Below, piece by piece: positions 23,336 through 32,400 of a stretch of 44,114 nucleotides of DNA. Positions within the stretch are counted from its first letter, which is position 1. Each line of letters opens with the position of its first letter. The notes beneath the pieces were generated by a model that was not told where the DNA came from, did no database searches, and worked only from the letters and a program-made list of their open reading frames with translations. The translations under genes were made by a program, and so were the position numbers. The stretch comes from Microcaldota archaeon. Its GTDB lineage: Archaea > Micrarchaeota > Micrarchaeia > Micrarchaeales > CABMGC01. The stretch covers positions 1 through 44,114 of the forward strand of contig JAJYJW010000006.1 of the NCBI GenBank assembly GCA_021789155.1, read 5' to 3'.

Positions 23336-24403
23336 TTATTTTTGTAACCTATCGAGATCTGGCTTCCAATCTATAACTCTGTAATCCTCATTCGAATCTA
23401 CGCAGCGCAATGGAATATTCCCAACCAAAACCCTGTCTATCCTACCAAAGCTGATCAGCTTAAGGTGCTTGCCATATGCGCGCGTTATTTTTTCTACGCA
23501 TTCGCGCAGAGCATCTTCATTGTCATCTAGAGTGCATAGCAGGGAGACGTTTACGTTGCCCTCCAATGCAGAAACGAAGCTATACCTGTTAGATATTGGC
23601 ATATCGTCATCGGTTTTCAGTTCCTTCCTGACCTCGTGCACTGCATCGTCGAAGCCCTCTTTCGGTGCAAGGGTTATGAGCACGCTGAACATGGCAGAAC
23701 CTTCCGGAGGCATTGTTGTGAGAGTGAATCTGCGCACTATTTTCTTTGAAATGAGTTTATTTATGGAATATGCAACGGTATTGAAATGCAATCCAGTTTC
23801 CCTTGATATGCTCTGCATCGAAGCCCTGCTGTTTCCGACAAGACTACCAAGCACTTTCTTCAGAGTTGGCTCGAGCTCCATATGCTCTATGAGCTCCTTC
23901 CTCACTGGTATGAATCCCAGATGGGTAAAAACAATTTCTGAATTGACCAGTTTGCCGCCGAATTTGGACAGCATTATCGATATGGTATTTTCCCAGTAGG
24001 TAAAATCGCTTGTGGAAATTGACATTGCATAAACACATATGTAATTCCCTCCTTTTACCGAAAACGCAAGTTGAGGTATGTAAGATTTGGAGAGCAATGC
24101 GCTAACATATTCATAATCTACGGGTTGCTTGAACTCTATGACTACAAGATGGGCTGCTGGCATGTGATGTAACTCCGAATTCAGCTCTACGGAATAATTT
24201 ATTGACAGTGCATTTTCCAGCTTAAGGATCTTGCTTTTCACTGTTTTCCCTGACAAGCCCACGCTGCTTGCTATTTCGGTTACGCTGGTTCTGGAATTTT
24301 CAGATAGAATGCGCAATATCCTGCGCGTATCTACTGAATAGTAGTCGTTGAACGTGCTATGGAATGCTTCTTTCATTAACCCACATGCCTCATTTTCGTT
24401 CAT
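23336..24403 (-). CDS. Duplicated Lrp/AsnC-like transcription regulator
   Basis: About 355 aa from ATG 24403 (the TTG at 24415 is less likely). Two winged-helix units: residues ~20-65 (DTRRILRILSENSRTSVTEI, then SVGLSGKTVKSKILKLENA) and ~180-230 (LKKVLGSLVGNSRASMQSIS, then TGLHFNTVAYSINKLISKK). Each is followed by a ~100-residue alpha/beta region like the RAM ligand/dimer domain of Lrp proteins (AHLVVIEFKQPVDYEYV; MFSVLITLAPKEGFDDAV). The tandem layout means one chain may imitate an Lrp dimer. A TATA box AATATATTAAT lies ~24 bases before ATG, so the mRNA is likely leaderless. Ligand and targets are unknown. The first 16 residues are of low similarity to anything I know. Confidence 0.8.
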   Translation of the reverse strand: MNENEACGLMKEAFHSTFNDYYSVDTRRILRILSENSRTSVTEIASSVGLSGKTVKSKILKLENALSINYSVELNSELHHMPAAHLVVIEFKQPVDYEYVSALLSKSYIPQLAFSVKGGNYICVYAMSISTSDFTYWENTISIMLSKFGGKLVNSEIVFTHLGFIPVRKELIEHMELEPTLKKVLGSLVGNSRASMQSISRETGLHFNTVAYSINKLISKKIVRRFTLTTMPPEGSAMFSVLITLAPKEGFDDAVHEVRKELKTDDDMPISNRYSFVSALEGNVNVSLLCTLDDNEDALRECVEKITRAYGKHLKLISFGRIDRVLVGNIPLRCVDSNEDYRVIDWKPDLDRLQK

Positions 24404-24420
24404 TACCAAGCGCAAAATAG

Positions 24421-24460
24421 ATTAATATATTCAATTTAGCGTGTGGGAAAGTATTAAAAA
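24421..24460. promoter_or_regulatory. Divergent TATA boxes: Lrp-like regulator (minus) and aIF5A operon (plus)
   Basis: Minus strand AATATATTAAT at 24421-24431 serves the regulator. Plus strand TATTAAAAA at 24452-24460 places a start near 24482, giving aIF5A a leader of ~25 bases that holds its AGGTGA site. The regulator could control both directions. Confidence 0.5.
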
Positions 24461-24506
24461 TGCTCCATGAGAAAACTATTGTTCATACTCATCATTAGGT
24501 GAAACA

Positions 24507-24908
24507 TTGTCAGACGAGATAACATATGCTTCAATAAAAGACATCAAAGTAGGAAGATTCGTAATGATCGACGGCGTACCATGCAAAGTAGTAGACGTAG
24601 AAATATCCGCTCCTGGAAAGCACGGCTCTGCAAAAGCCAGAATTACTGGAGTTGGGTTGTTCAACGGACAGAAGAAGACGCTGCTCAAGCCGAGCCACGA
24701 TGAAGTAGAGGTTCCGGTGATAACCAAGACGAAGGCGCAGGTCGTTTCCATAGCTGGAAGCAGCATGCAGCTAATGGACTTGGAAAGCTATGCCATGTTC
24801 GACCTGCCGGTACAGGACGACTTAAAGGGCATAAAGGCAGGAGACGAAGTCGAAGTAATGGACTGCATGGGAAGCAAGGCAGTAAGCAGAATATTGGTAA
24901 GTGCGTAA
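24507..24908 (+). CDS. eif5A: Translation initiation factor aIF5A
   Basis: Hypusine-modified factor that relieves ribosome stalling. 133 aa. The modification loop SAPGKHGSAK is present, with Lys38 as the residue to be hypusinated. The C-terminal OB domain includes QLMDLESYAMFDLP and KGIKAGDEVEVMDCMGSKAV. The start is TTG at 24507: AGGTGA (24497-24502) ends four bases before it, and the protein has the usual N-terminal length there (MSDEITYASIKDIKVG). First gene of an operon that continues with S24e, S27ae, a CPBP protease and a SPOUT methyltransferase, all closely spaced. The deoxyhypusine synthase needed for modification is not in the window. Confidence 0.95.
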   Translation: MSDEITYASIKDIKVGRFVMIDGVPCKVVDVEISAPGKHGSAKARITGVGLFNGQKKTLLKPSHDEVEVPVITKTKAQVVSIAGSSMQLMDLESYAMFDLPVQDDLKGIKAGDEVEVMDCMGSKAVSRILVSA

Positions 24909-24909
24909 A

Positions 24910-25221
24910 ATGGAGCTTAAAATAATATCAGACAAGACAAACAAGATGTTTGCGAGAAGAGAAGTTGGATTTGAGGCAGACTATTCTGGAAAGACCCTTA
25001 CAAAAGAGGAAGTAAAGGAAGCGGTTTGCAAAAAGCTAGGTCTTAATCCTTCGCTCAGCATAGTCATAAAAGTTGAACAAGTATTCGGAAGACAGCACTG
25101 CTCTGGATTGGTTCATTCTTATGAAAACGAGAATGACATGAAAGTAGAGCTGGCACACCTCACTAGCAGAGGAAAGGCAAAGGAAGAGAAGGGAGCAGCT
25201 CCTGCAGCTGAGAAGAAGTAG
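24910..25221 (+). CDS. rps24e: Ribosomal protein eS24 (S24e)
   Basis: Small-subunit ribosomal protein. About 103 aa from ATG 24910, one base after the aIF5A stop; a GTG three codons earlier is inside aIF5A. The family core reads [37 protein letters not shown] and [20 protein letters not shown], where R-E/EV and the FG...G.a..Y blocks are typical. The end is Lys/Glu/Ala-rich and disordered ([10 protein letters not shown]). Followed after 8 bases by S27ae, the standard archaeal gene pair. Confidence 0.95.
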   Translation: MELKIISDKTNKMFARREVGFEADYSGKTLTKEEVKEAVCKKLGLNPSLSIVIKVEQVFGRQHCSGLVHSYENENDMKVELAHLTSRGKAKEEKGAAPAAEKK

Positions 25222-25229
25222 GTGCATTT

Positions 25230-25370
25230 ATGGCAAACAAAGAAGCTAAGGCAAAGAAAACCGAAGCGTACAAGCCTGGAAGATCGTGCCCTAAGTGCGG
25301 GTCAAGAATGGCAGAGCACAAGGACAGGTTTGCCTGCGGAAAATGCAAGTACACCGAATTCAAGAAGTAA
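25230..25370 (+). CDS. rps27ae: Ribosomal protein eS31 (S27ae), zinc ribbon
   Basis: 46 aa, ATG 25230 preceded by GGTG. Two Cys pairs, SCPKCGS at residues 20-23 and FACGKCKY at 36-39, form the zinc ribbon, and the end YTEFKK is typical of archaeal S27ae, which lacks the ubiquitin fusion of eukaryotes. The overlapping longer frame (+2) that begins inside this gene belongs to the next gene and does not start here. Confidence 0.93.
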   Translation: MANKEAKAKKTEAYKPGRSCPKCGSRMAEHKDRFACGKCKYTEFKK

Positions 25371-25381
25371 CTAGTGGTCGA

Positions 25382-26056
25382 GTGAGTCAGAGCGCGAATG
25401 GATTGTTGCACAAGAAACTCGCGTACTCTGCAACTTACCTAATACTCCTTCTAATTCTCGGAATATTCGTTGCGTTCCAATTCAACTACATGAGCATAGA
25501 CAACGCTAACATAGCGTTGACCGCGCTGGTATCCCTGTTTCTTCTCTCATTTCCTTTCTCGTACATGCTGAAGAAGGGGATGAAACTCAGCGACATAATG
25601 GATTCGTTGGGACTCGCCAAAAAGCACTTCACCATTGGCAATGCGCTTCTAGGGATTTACCTTTTCATAATACTCCTGGTACTAGAGATAGGAGTAGGAG
25701 TCATATCGCAGATAACAAATACGCAGATAAACACCAACGTATCCGGATTGTTCGCATCCGCGCCCATATGGTTCTACCTGTTTCTCGCTATAGTTGGCCC
25801 TATTGATGAAGAAGTATTCTTCAGAGGATTCCTCGTGCCAAGGCTCGGAATACTTATAAGCGCTCTACTGTTCGGAATACTGCATGCGGGATACGACTCA
25901 AGCTTTGGAATTGAGATAATTGCCGCATTCATTTTCGGACTTCTCGCAGGATATGTGTTCAAGCGCACCAAATCCTTGTATCCTAGCATAATAGCACACG
26001 TACTCGTCAATTCGCTTACCTTGCTAACTACGTTTCTCATACTGGTGAGGATATGA
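25382..26056 (+). CDS. CPBP family intramembrane metalloprotease (CAAX/Abi type)
   Basis: Membrane-embedded glutamic/zinc-type protease of the CPBP (ABI/CAAX) family; substrates are unknown. About 224 aa from GTG 25382, 11 bases after S27ae; the frame extends further up into S27ae but that part is not coding, and TTG codons at 25400 and 25403 are alternatives. Motif 1 is EEVFFRGFLVPRLG, motif 2 FGILHAGYDSS, and motif 3 the Asn in HVLVNSL. Eight or so hydrophobic segments are visible (for example SATYLILLLILGIFVAFQF; LGIYLFIILLVLEIGVGV; IIAAFIFGLLAGYVF). Overlaps the methyltransferase gene by four bases, so the two are coupled. Confidence 0.88.
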   Translation: MSQSANGLLHKKLAYSATYLILLLILGIFVAFQFNYMSIDNANIALTALVSLFLLSFPFSYMLKKGMKLSDIMDSLGLAKKHFTIGNALLGIYLFIILLVLEIGVGVISQITNTQINTNVSGLFASAPIWFYLFLAIVGPIDEEVFFRGFLVPRLGILISALLFGILHAGYDSSFGIEIIAAFIFGLLAGYVFKRTKSLYPSIIAHVLVNSLTLLTTFLILVRI

Positions 26057-26772
26057 AGATAAGGGTAGTGATAGTTTCCCCTAAGTACCAACAGAATCTG
26101 GGATACATAGCAAGGGTTTCGAAGAACTTCGGGATAGATAGGCTCAGGTTGGTTGTGCCCAGGACAAATGTAACAGGTGCAACCGCGATAAAATACTCTA
26201 AACACGCACGCGATCTTTTGGAAAACGCGCTTATCTACGATGATTTCGCTTCTAGCGTTGCGGATTGCAAACTGGTCATAGGAACTACTGGAATTTGGAG
26301 AAAGGCAAAGACGAGTTTTAGAAACATATTGCTTCCTGATGAATTGAGCGAGAGACTGAATAAACTCGCTTACAAGGATACCAACGTGGCGCTGGTGATA
26401 GGAAGAGACGACATAGGACTCACGAAAGAGGAATTGGAAGCGTGCAACCTGATAACGTATGTTCCTACGAATCCAAAGTATCCAATACTCAACATATCTC
26501 ATGCACTTGGCATACTTCTCTTCTCGTTAACCCAAAGCAATTTAGGAAACAGATACAAAGAATCGCTGAAAGAAGTTGCAAATCCTACGGAATTGAATGT
26601 GTTGTTCAAGATGCTAGACTCAAGCGTAGAAAACAATGAATACATAAGGAACAAGGTAATGGTAAAGAACATATTCCGCAGGGTTTTCTCGCTTTCGCAG
26701 CCAACGAAGAATGAAGTGCACGCACTTATGACCTTGTTCGGAAAGAACAAGCATGCCAAAAAGAAGAATTAA
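26053..26772 (+). CDS. SpoU/TrmH (SPOUT) RNA 2'-O-methyltransferase, TrmJ-like
   Basis: SAM-dependent RNA ribose methyltransferase with a trefoil knot. 239 aa. Motif 1 QNLGYIARVSKNFGIDRLRL carries the Asn and Arg of the family; motif 2 VALVIGRDDIGLTKEELEAC has Gly-Arg in place of the common GsE; motif 3 PILNISHALGILLFSL has the Leu-Asn-(I/L)-S-x-A of the SAM knot. Order and C-terminal helical extension (about 170-239, Lys-rich end) fit archaeal TrmJ, which methylates C32 of tRNA, but other SPOUT targets are possible. Gene end is convergent with sepF, 40 bases apart. Confidence 0.87.
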   Translation: MKIRVVIVSPKYQQNLGYIARVSKNFGIDRLRLVVPRTNVTGATAIKYSKHARDLLENALIYDDFASSVADCKLVIGTTGIWRKAKTSFRNILLPDELSERLNKLAYKDTNVALVIGRDDIGLTKEELEACNLITYVPTNPKYPILNISHALGILLFSLTQSNLGNRYKESLKEVANPTELNVLFKMLDSSVENNEYIRNKVMVKNIFRRVFSLSQPTKNEVHALMTLFGKNKHAKKKN

Positions 26773-26805
26773 CCCTGAAATGTTGAGGAATAGCTTGCGG
26801 AATAA

Positions 26806-26824
26806 GCGCAGTTTATTTCTGCGC
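26806..26824 (+). terminator. Hairpin after the aIF5A-methyltransferase operon
   Basis: GCGCAG, a 7-base loop, CTGCGC, followed on the plus strand by a T-rich run (CTTCTTCCTCTTTATTATC). It overlaps the last codons of the convergent sepF, so it may serve the plus-strand operon; T-rich sequence rather than the hairpin is the usual archaeal signal. Confidence 0.35.
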
Positions 26825-27184
26825 CTTCTTCCTCTTTATTATCTTTACCTTTGCAGGAGTTATTAGAACTCTTGTCTCGTCAAGCTGTGCTATGTCGCCG
26901 TTTATTTTGGTAACATATGCCTTTATGCTTGCTATTATTGCCGCACGAGTGTTAGGCCTCTTGTTTACCTCTTCCAGATTCAGCAATATTATGTTCTTCT
27001 TCTCAAGCTCAGCCTCTATCAACTTGGTGTCTTCCTCGCTAACTATGGAAACTGGCTTGACATACATGTCTGCAGGTTCATTGAGGACGTCTACGTCTTC
27101 CATTTCTGCAGAGCCCATATAATCTTCAATGCTCATTTCCTTAGATGCGCCTATTGCTTGCCCTATTTTGTCAAATATTCCCAT
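26813..27184 (-). CDS. sepF: SepF, membrane anchor of archaeal FtsZ
   Basis: Cell-division protein that tethers FtsZ to the membrane in archaea that use it. About 123 aa from ATG 27184 (GTG 27190 is in frame two codons up); GAGG lies eight bases before. N-terminal MGIFDKIGQAIGA is the amphipathic membrane-binding helix, then a polar linker of ~35 residues, then the SepF core: VKPVSIVSEEDTKLIEAELE, NIILLNLEEVNKRPN, IKAYVTKINGDIAQLDETRV and LITPAKVKII, ending in Lys-rich KRKKAQK. The presence of SepF implies an FtsZ-based division system in this organism; ftsZ is not in the window. TATA candidate ACTATATAT at 27208-27217. Confidence 0.9.
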   Translation of the reverse strand: MGIFDKIGQAIGASKEMSIEDYMGSAEMEDVDVLNEPADMYVKPVSIVSEEDTKLIEAELEKKNIILLNLEEVNKRPNTRAAIIASIKAYVTKINGDIAQLDETRVLITPAKVKIIKRKKAQK

Positions 27185-27263
27185 CTTCACAGCCTCTGAT
27201 TAGAATGGATATATAGTTAAAAGTTAAAATACCTTGCTATTGGAAAAGCAGACATGCATATAC

Positions 27264-29393
27264 TCATATTGCAGGCGATTCTGCTTGAGAAATTATCTTT
27301 AGAGCTATCTCTTTACCGAATAAATCGATGAGTTTCTGCTCCGCACCCTCATTCCTCAAATCAGCGACTTTCCTTATTCCATTGTTGAACATCGCTCTTG
27401 CACGAACCCTTCCTACTTGCTCCAATCTTATCAGATCCAAAAGCTCCTGCTTTATTCCGTATCGTACGCGTTGCCGCAGCTCTATCAATCGCAATGGACT
27501 GACGTGTATAAGCCTCGCCATCTCCGATGCAGCATAGAGCAGCCAATCCGCGTTGCTCACCTTAGAAAATACCGCCCCTGGAGTTGTCCCGTATTTCTTT
27601 ACTAGATCCCGTTCGGGTATTTCGCTAGCCCAATCGTAAAGAAGCATTGCCGTGCTGAACGCACGTTCAGGGTAATAGTATTCTATCGTATCATAGTCGT
27701 TTTCTTCCTTAATCTGCAAGAGCTCGCAATAATACGAGAACTTGTCAAGGGAGTCTTTCGTTTCCTTGACATATGGGCGCATCTCCTCGCTTTGCGCTAT
27801 CATGAACAAATTAGCTATATCGTCTCTCTCCTTCCTTTCCAATATGTTGCACATCAGCCTTGCGGACATCGGATCTATGTAGAGCTCGCTTACCCTTGCG
27901 CCTAGCTTTGTTGCAGCGAGCATGTTCCCTTTTCGCTCTATGAACTGCCATTCCTCCAGTTCGTCTATTATCCTGTTGACGTGGCTTCTTATCAATGGCA
28001 TGCTAGAATATTGGTAGCCGTAAAACGTCTCTGCAAAGAACGCAGTTATGCTAGCTTCCATGGTGAGAAAGTCTGTTGCTATGAAGCTGAGTATGTGGGT
28101 TCTGAGAACCGGAAGTATGCTGAGCTTTGAATCAACAGGCTCGAGCTTTCCCATCAAGTACTTCCTGCTCATCATGTCTCGATCATGCGCTGACCTAGCT
28201 ATCAAAAGCGCTATGCCATGCGAATCATACCCCGGTCTTCCTGCCCTTCCAAATAATTGGCTAACCTCGTTAACGCCAATTGGCTCCGATCCACCACCTG
28301 TAAATCTCGTTGTGTCTCGCACTAGAACCGTATTCGCGGGAAGGTTAACGCCTAAGCCGAGAGTGGTCGTTGCGCATATGAGCTTTATCATTCCAGATTT
28401 GAACGCATCCTCTATGATTTTTCTCTGCTCGTTCACTAACCCGCTATGATGAAACGCTGTACCCTTCGCTATGCAAGCCGCAAGCCTTTCGCACTGCATA
28501 GTAGGTTTACCCAAAACGTGCAAAATCTGATGCGAAAGTCCTTCAAGACCCAATTTCTCATTATCTGTTAGCCTGTCCTTAACTATCTCTGCAAGTCTTT
28601 CGGCGCCAGCTTCTGTGTTCCTCTTCGTAGCATAAAATGATAGCATTTGCTTGTTCCTAGACAAAACGTCTTCCAGTATTCTGTATTCAGAGAGTTTGCT
28701 CGTACCTTTGAGCTTGTCTTCTCCATCAATGTAGTAAACGGTATCCTCTAGAACAACTCCTTTGTCGAGTTTCACTGATCGATAATCGCTGGTGACCAAT
28801 TCCGCATCCAGCCAATCAGCTATCTCATTGGCATTGCCTATAGTTGCACTCAGTGCAACTATCTGCGCACTTGGACATATTCTCTTCAATCTTGATATCA
28901 ATACTTCGAGTGTTGGTCCTCTAGAGGAATCGCCGAGCATATGCACTTCATCTACAACTATGCAACCTATCCTGCTCAACCAATTAGCGCCATGTCTTAT
29001 CAAACTGTCGAATTTCTCCGTAGATGCAAATATCATATCGTACTTCTCAAGCCAGATATCAAGAGAATCAAGATCTCCTATTGATATTGCAACCTTAAGA
29101 TAAGGATATGCTGCCTTGAATTCTGCATATTTTTCAGAAGTTAGGGCGCGCATTGGAGCTATGTAAACCGATTTTTTACCTGTGCCTATGGTACAACGCG
29201 TCATTGCCATCTCTGCAATGAGGGTTTTGCCGCTTGCTGTGGGCGAAGCTACAACCATGTTCCTGCCTTTGAGCAGACCGCTTTGCACGGCTAGCTCTTG
29301 AGGCGGAGTCAATGTTTTTATGCCCCTTGTATCTATAGAATCTATTATTTCTCTGGGGAGCATTCCCTCTAAGTTGCTTATGCTGTAAGGCAT
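27264..29393 (-). CDS. hel308: Hel308-type superfamily 2 DNA helicase (Ski2-like)
   Basis: ATP-dependent 3'-5' DNA helicase that acts at stalled replication forks. 709 aa, the normal length. Q-motif region LTPPQELAVQSGLLKGRNMV, motif I ASPTASGKTL (residues 49-58), Ia APMRALTSEKY, II DEVH (148-151), III SATIGN (182-187), IV-region FYATKRNTEAGAE, V ATTTLGLGVNLPA, and VI QLFGRAGRPGYD. The C-terminal region holds a winged helix, the ratchet domain, and a final helix-hairpin-helix with RVRARAMFNNGIRKVADL. Motif III and the final domain fit Hel308; the related Ski2 RNA helicases differ by a stalk insertion not seen here. The gene is divergent from the giant prepilin-like gene, 90 bases apart. Confidence 0.92.
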   Translation of the reverse strand: MPYSISNLEGMLPREIIDSIDTRGIKTLTPPQELAVQSGLLKGRNMVVASPTASGKTLIAEMAMTRCTIGTGKKSVYIAPMRALTSEKYAEFKAAYPYLKVAISIGDLDSLDIWLEKYDMIFASTEKFDSLIRHGANWLSRIGCIVVDEVHMLGDSSRGPTLEVLISRLKRICPSAQIVALSATIGNANEIADWLDAELVTSDYRSVKLDKGVVLEDTVYYIDGEDKLKGTSKLSEYRILEDVLSRNKQMLSFYATKRNTEAGAERLAEIVKDRLTDNEKLGLEGLSHQILHVLGKPTMQCERLAACIAKGTAFHHSGLVNEQRKIIEDAFKSGMIKLICATTTLGLGVNLPANTVLVRDTTRFTGGGSEPIGVNEVSQLFGRAGRPGYDSHGIALLIARSAHDRDMMSRKYLMGKLEPVDSKLSILPVLRTHILSFIATDFLTMEASITAFFAETFYGYQYSSMPLIRSHVNRIIDELEEWQFIERKGNMLAATKLGARVSELYIDPMSARLMCNILERKERDDIANLFMIAQSEEMRPYVKETKDSLDKFSYYCELLQIKEENDYDTIEYYYPERAFSTAMLLYDWASEIPERDLVKKYGTTPGAVFSKVSNADWLLYAASEMARLIHVSPLRLIELRQRVRYGIKQELLDLIRLEQVGRVRARAMFNNGIRKVADLRNEGAEQKLIDLFGKEIALKIISQAESPAI

Positions 29394-29483
29394 GCATTTC
29401 TATACGCATTTCAGATTGAAATAGCTATCATTAGCGTAGAGAAAGTTTCAGTAAGATATTTATAGCGAAGTGCTGATGTTTAA
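29394..29483. promoter_or_regulatory. Divergent promoter region hel308 / giant prepilin gene
   Basis: Plus strand ATATTTATAG at 29456-29465 is ~25 bases before ATG 29484, so the mRNA of the prepilin-like gene starts at or very near its ATG. For hel308, GCTATTTCAAT around 29415-29426 on the minus strand is the best but weak TATA-like stretch. Confidence 0.45.
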
Positions 29484-32400
29484 ATGGGTAATTGCATCAA
29501 AGTTGTGAATAAAAAGAGGCCAACAAATAAAGTCAAAGCGCAATCCGCGATTGAATATATGCTTTCGTACAGCTGGGCGATAATAGTAGTAGCGGTTGTC
29601 TTCGTGCTTTTGTACCTGTTCGTATTCGTTCCTGGAACTATCGCACCTAACACATGCACGTTCAGCAACGGTGCCAATTGCCAGGCGATAGTGTTTGGAT
29701 CAAATTCGCAGAATAGCGCTTTCGCGGTTCTTCTGTCTAACAACCAGCAATTCGCGATAATAAATCCTATACTGTACATTAACACGACGCAATATGGCGT
29801 TCTAACCGCAACATGCGCACCAAACCTGATTCTTCCAGGAGGTGCGATGATTTGCAGCAACACTATTTCAACAACGAGTTCGCCAGGGTCTTTGGTTTAT
29901 GGAAAAGTAATTTTGCAGGCGATTCCTTGTCCAAGTACAATCTATAACCAGTGCACCAGTGGCAACATACAGGACTATGCAGGTACTTTCTCAACACATT
30001 CGCAACCAATCCTCTCATCTACACCTATAAGCATAACACTTTCTACAACGAATACTACCCAATTGATAGGTGGAGGCTACGATCCTTTGATTGCAACTGT
30101 GAAGATGCTTGGCTATCCGGTAACAGGGGCTACCGTGGTATATTCTGCAGTTACGAATCCACAGTATGCGCAATTCTCCCCTAACGTAACTACGACCACA
30201 TCCAATGGAACAGCAGTTTCAGAGTTTTCGGGATTAGGGAACGCAGCAACAGGTACAGAAGTACAAGTAAAGGCGACTTATGCGGGGGTCGACTCTAATA
30301 TAGTAACGATTACTTTGCAAGCGCCTGTAGGGGTGACATTTACTCTTAACCCTGCGCAGATGTCTGGAGTAAGCGCAACAACCACGGTGCTCACCATTGA
30401 CAGCATGCCATATGTTTATAGCCAATTCACGAATGGGGAACTTACAGTTAACCTCGCACCTAACTCTCAGCACACATACTCTTTTTCCAGTGGGATAAGC
30501 GCAGGAACAGGAATACAATACGGGAATCCTTCATTTGACAATAACTGCGGAGTGTCTTCTGCAGCGGGGCAGCTCTCCGTTGGAACTGCAGGTTGCTCTA
30601 CCACAGTAAACTACAAACTGCAATACTATTTAACGATTACACAGAGCGGTGATGGAACATCATACACCCTATCACCATCGTCAGGATGGCAGGATGCGGG
30701 CAGTTTGATAACGATAAACGAACAGCTATCAGATTCGATAAACAATGTGGCGCTTGGATGGACCGGAACATCATCATATTCCTGCCCTAGCTTATACTGC
30801 TATACTGGAAGCGCGACAAGCAATACATTCACCATGAATTCGCCTACTACAGAACAGGCAAATATTAACGCAATATATTCATTAACGTTGAAAATTGCAA
30901 GCTCTACTACACCTACAATGGAAACTGGAGTCAACAGCAATACTATAGTAAGTCTAACAGGTGCTGGGATTCCTGCTTCGCTTACGTACTCACAATTTCC
31001 TTATACAGTAAGGGTAATTTCAGGCAACTCTATAAGTTATACATACCAAAGCGGTGTGCAGGCTTCTACGAATGACGGAATACGATATTTGTTTACTAGC
31101 ACAAAAACGGATAACAGTTGTGCGACTGGAAGCAGCGTCTCTGGAAGTATAACCGTAAGCGGGACATGCACTGAACTTACAGGTAACTACCAGCCGCAGG
31201 ATCAGATAAGTTTTGCGGCTTACAACTCGATAGATTTCAGCGTAGACACCGCAGTTTCTAACGTTATAACATTTGGGACGAATAGATACACTTGCACCAC
31301 TCCCGCGACCAGCTGCGTCGCAGTGACACAATGGCAGAACTACAATACTCCATTGGCATACAGCTATGTTGGAGGAGCATTAAGCACGACAGGAGGGGAA
31401 CGTTGGATATTTGCTAGCACGACAGGTACGTCTGGATGTAGCATAGCAAGCACAACTGCAAATGCGTCTACCGTTACTCCGACGTCACCATGCACCGTTA
31501 CTGCATATGAAACCAAGCAATTCCTTGTTTCGGTATCGTTTACAAATGTTACGAATCCGAAATACTTTACAAGTGCAGATCCGTCAATTCCCGATCCAAA
31601 CTTCTTCACCCTTTCTGGAATAAGCAATGGCGGAATCAATACTGAAGCGCTCTACCTGACCCCAGGATCTTATTCATATTCATTCAACCTTGACAACACT
31701 TTCTCTGGCTATTATGCGCTCTACAATACTGACCAAGGCTACGTGAACTATGGTCCTGGCGGCGCACCTAATGTACAGTATAAGTACAGGGCAAGCGATG
31801 GTGGTTGTGGATTTACAACAAGCCCTACCACAACTTCTGGGAGCATAACCGTAGGCTTAACACCATGCAGCGCAACTGTTGTATTTGTGTCTAAGTACTC
31901 CCTAGTCACTAGCAGCACTGACTCATGCACTATTAATCCTGCACAGGGGATTCTCTATTATGAATCTGTAGGTACATCAACTCCAATAGGAAGCACTGCT
32001 ATGAATACCTGTGGAGTAGATTCCTTCGGATATTGGAGCTGCACAGGCTCAGGATGTTTCTGGGGTAGTACTCCCACCACTTCGTGTCCAACATTGAGCG
32101 GTTATACCTATGAAGGCACATCTGGAGGCACATGTTACTATTGTGCTGATACGATTAGCAATTCTTGCGGTACTGGCATCACCTTAGGTTCTGGATCGAT
32201 AAACGGCTGCACTTATCCCGGGGCAGGTAGAAATTGTTTGTATGCGCTGACCACCTCGCCTTATTCGCAAAGCGGAACTACTACTTACTCTTCAGTGGCA
32301 AGCATAACCTCGTGGAGCCCAATAACACAGCAGGCACATTACACGAGTCCGCCGACAACATATACTGCATCATGCAGCACAGGTTCATACATACAAACCT

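Noticed and set aside
25295-25381. Upstream extension of the CPBP protease frame
   Set aside because: It overlaps the S27ae gene in another frame and is not conserved-looking; GTG 25382 is preferred.
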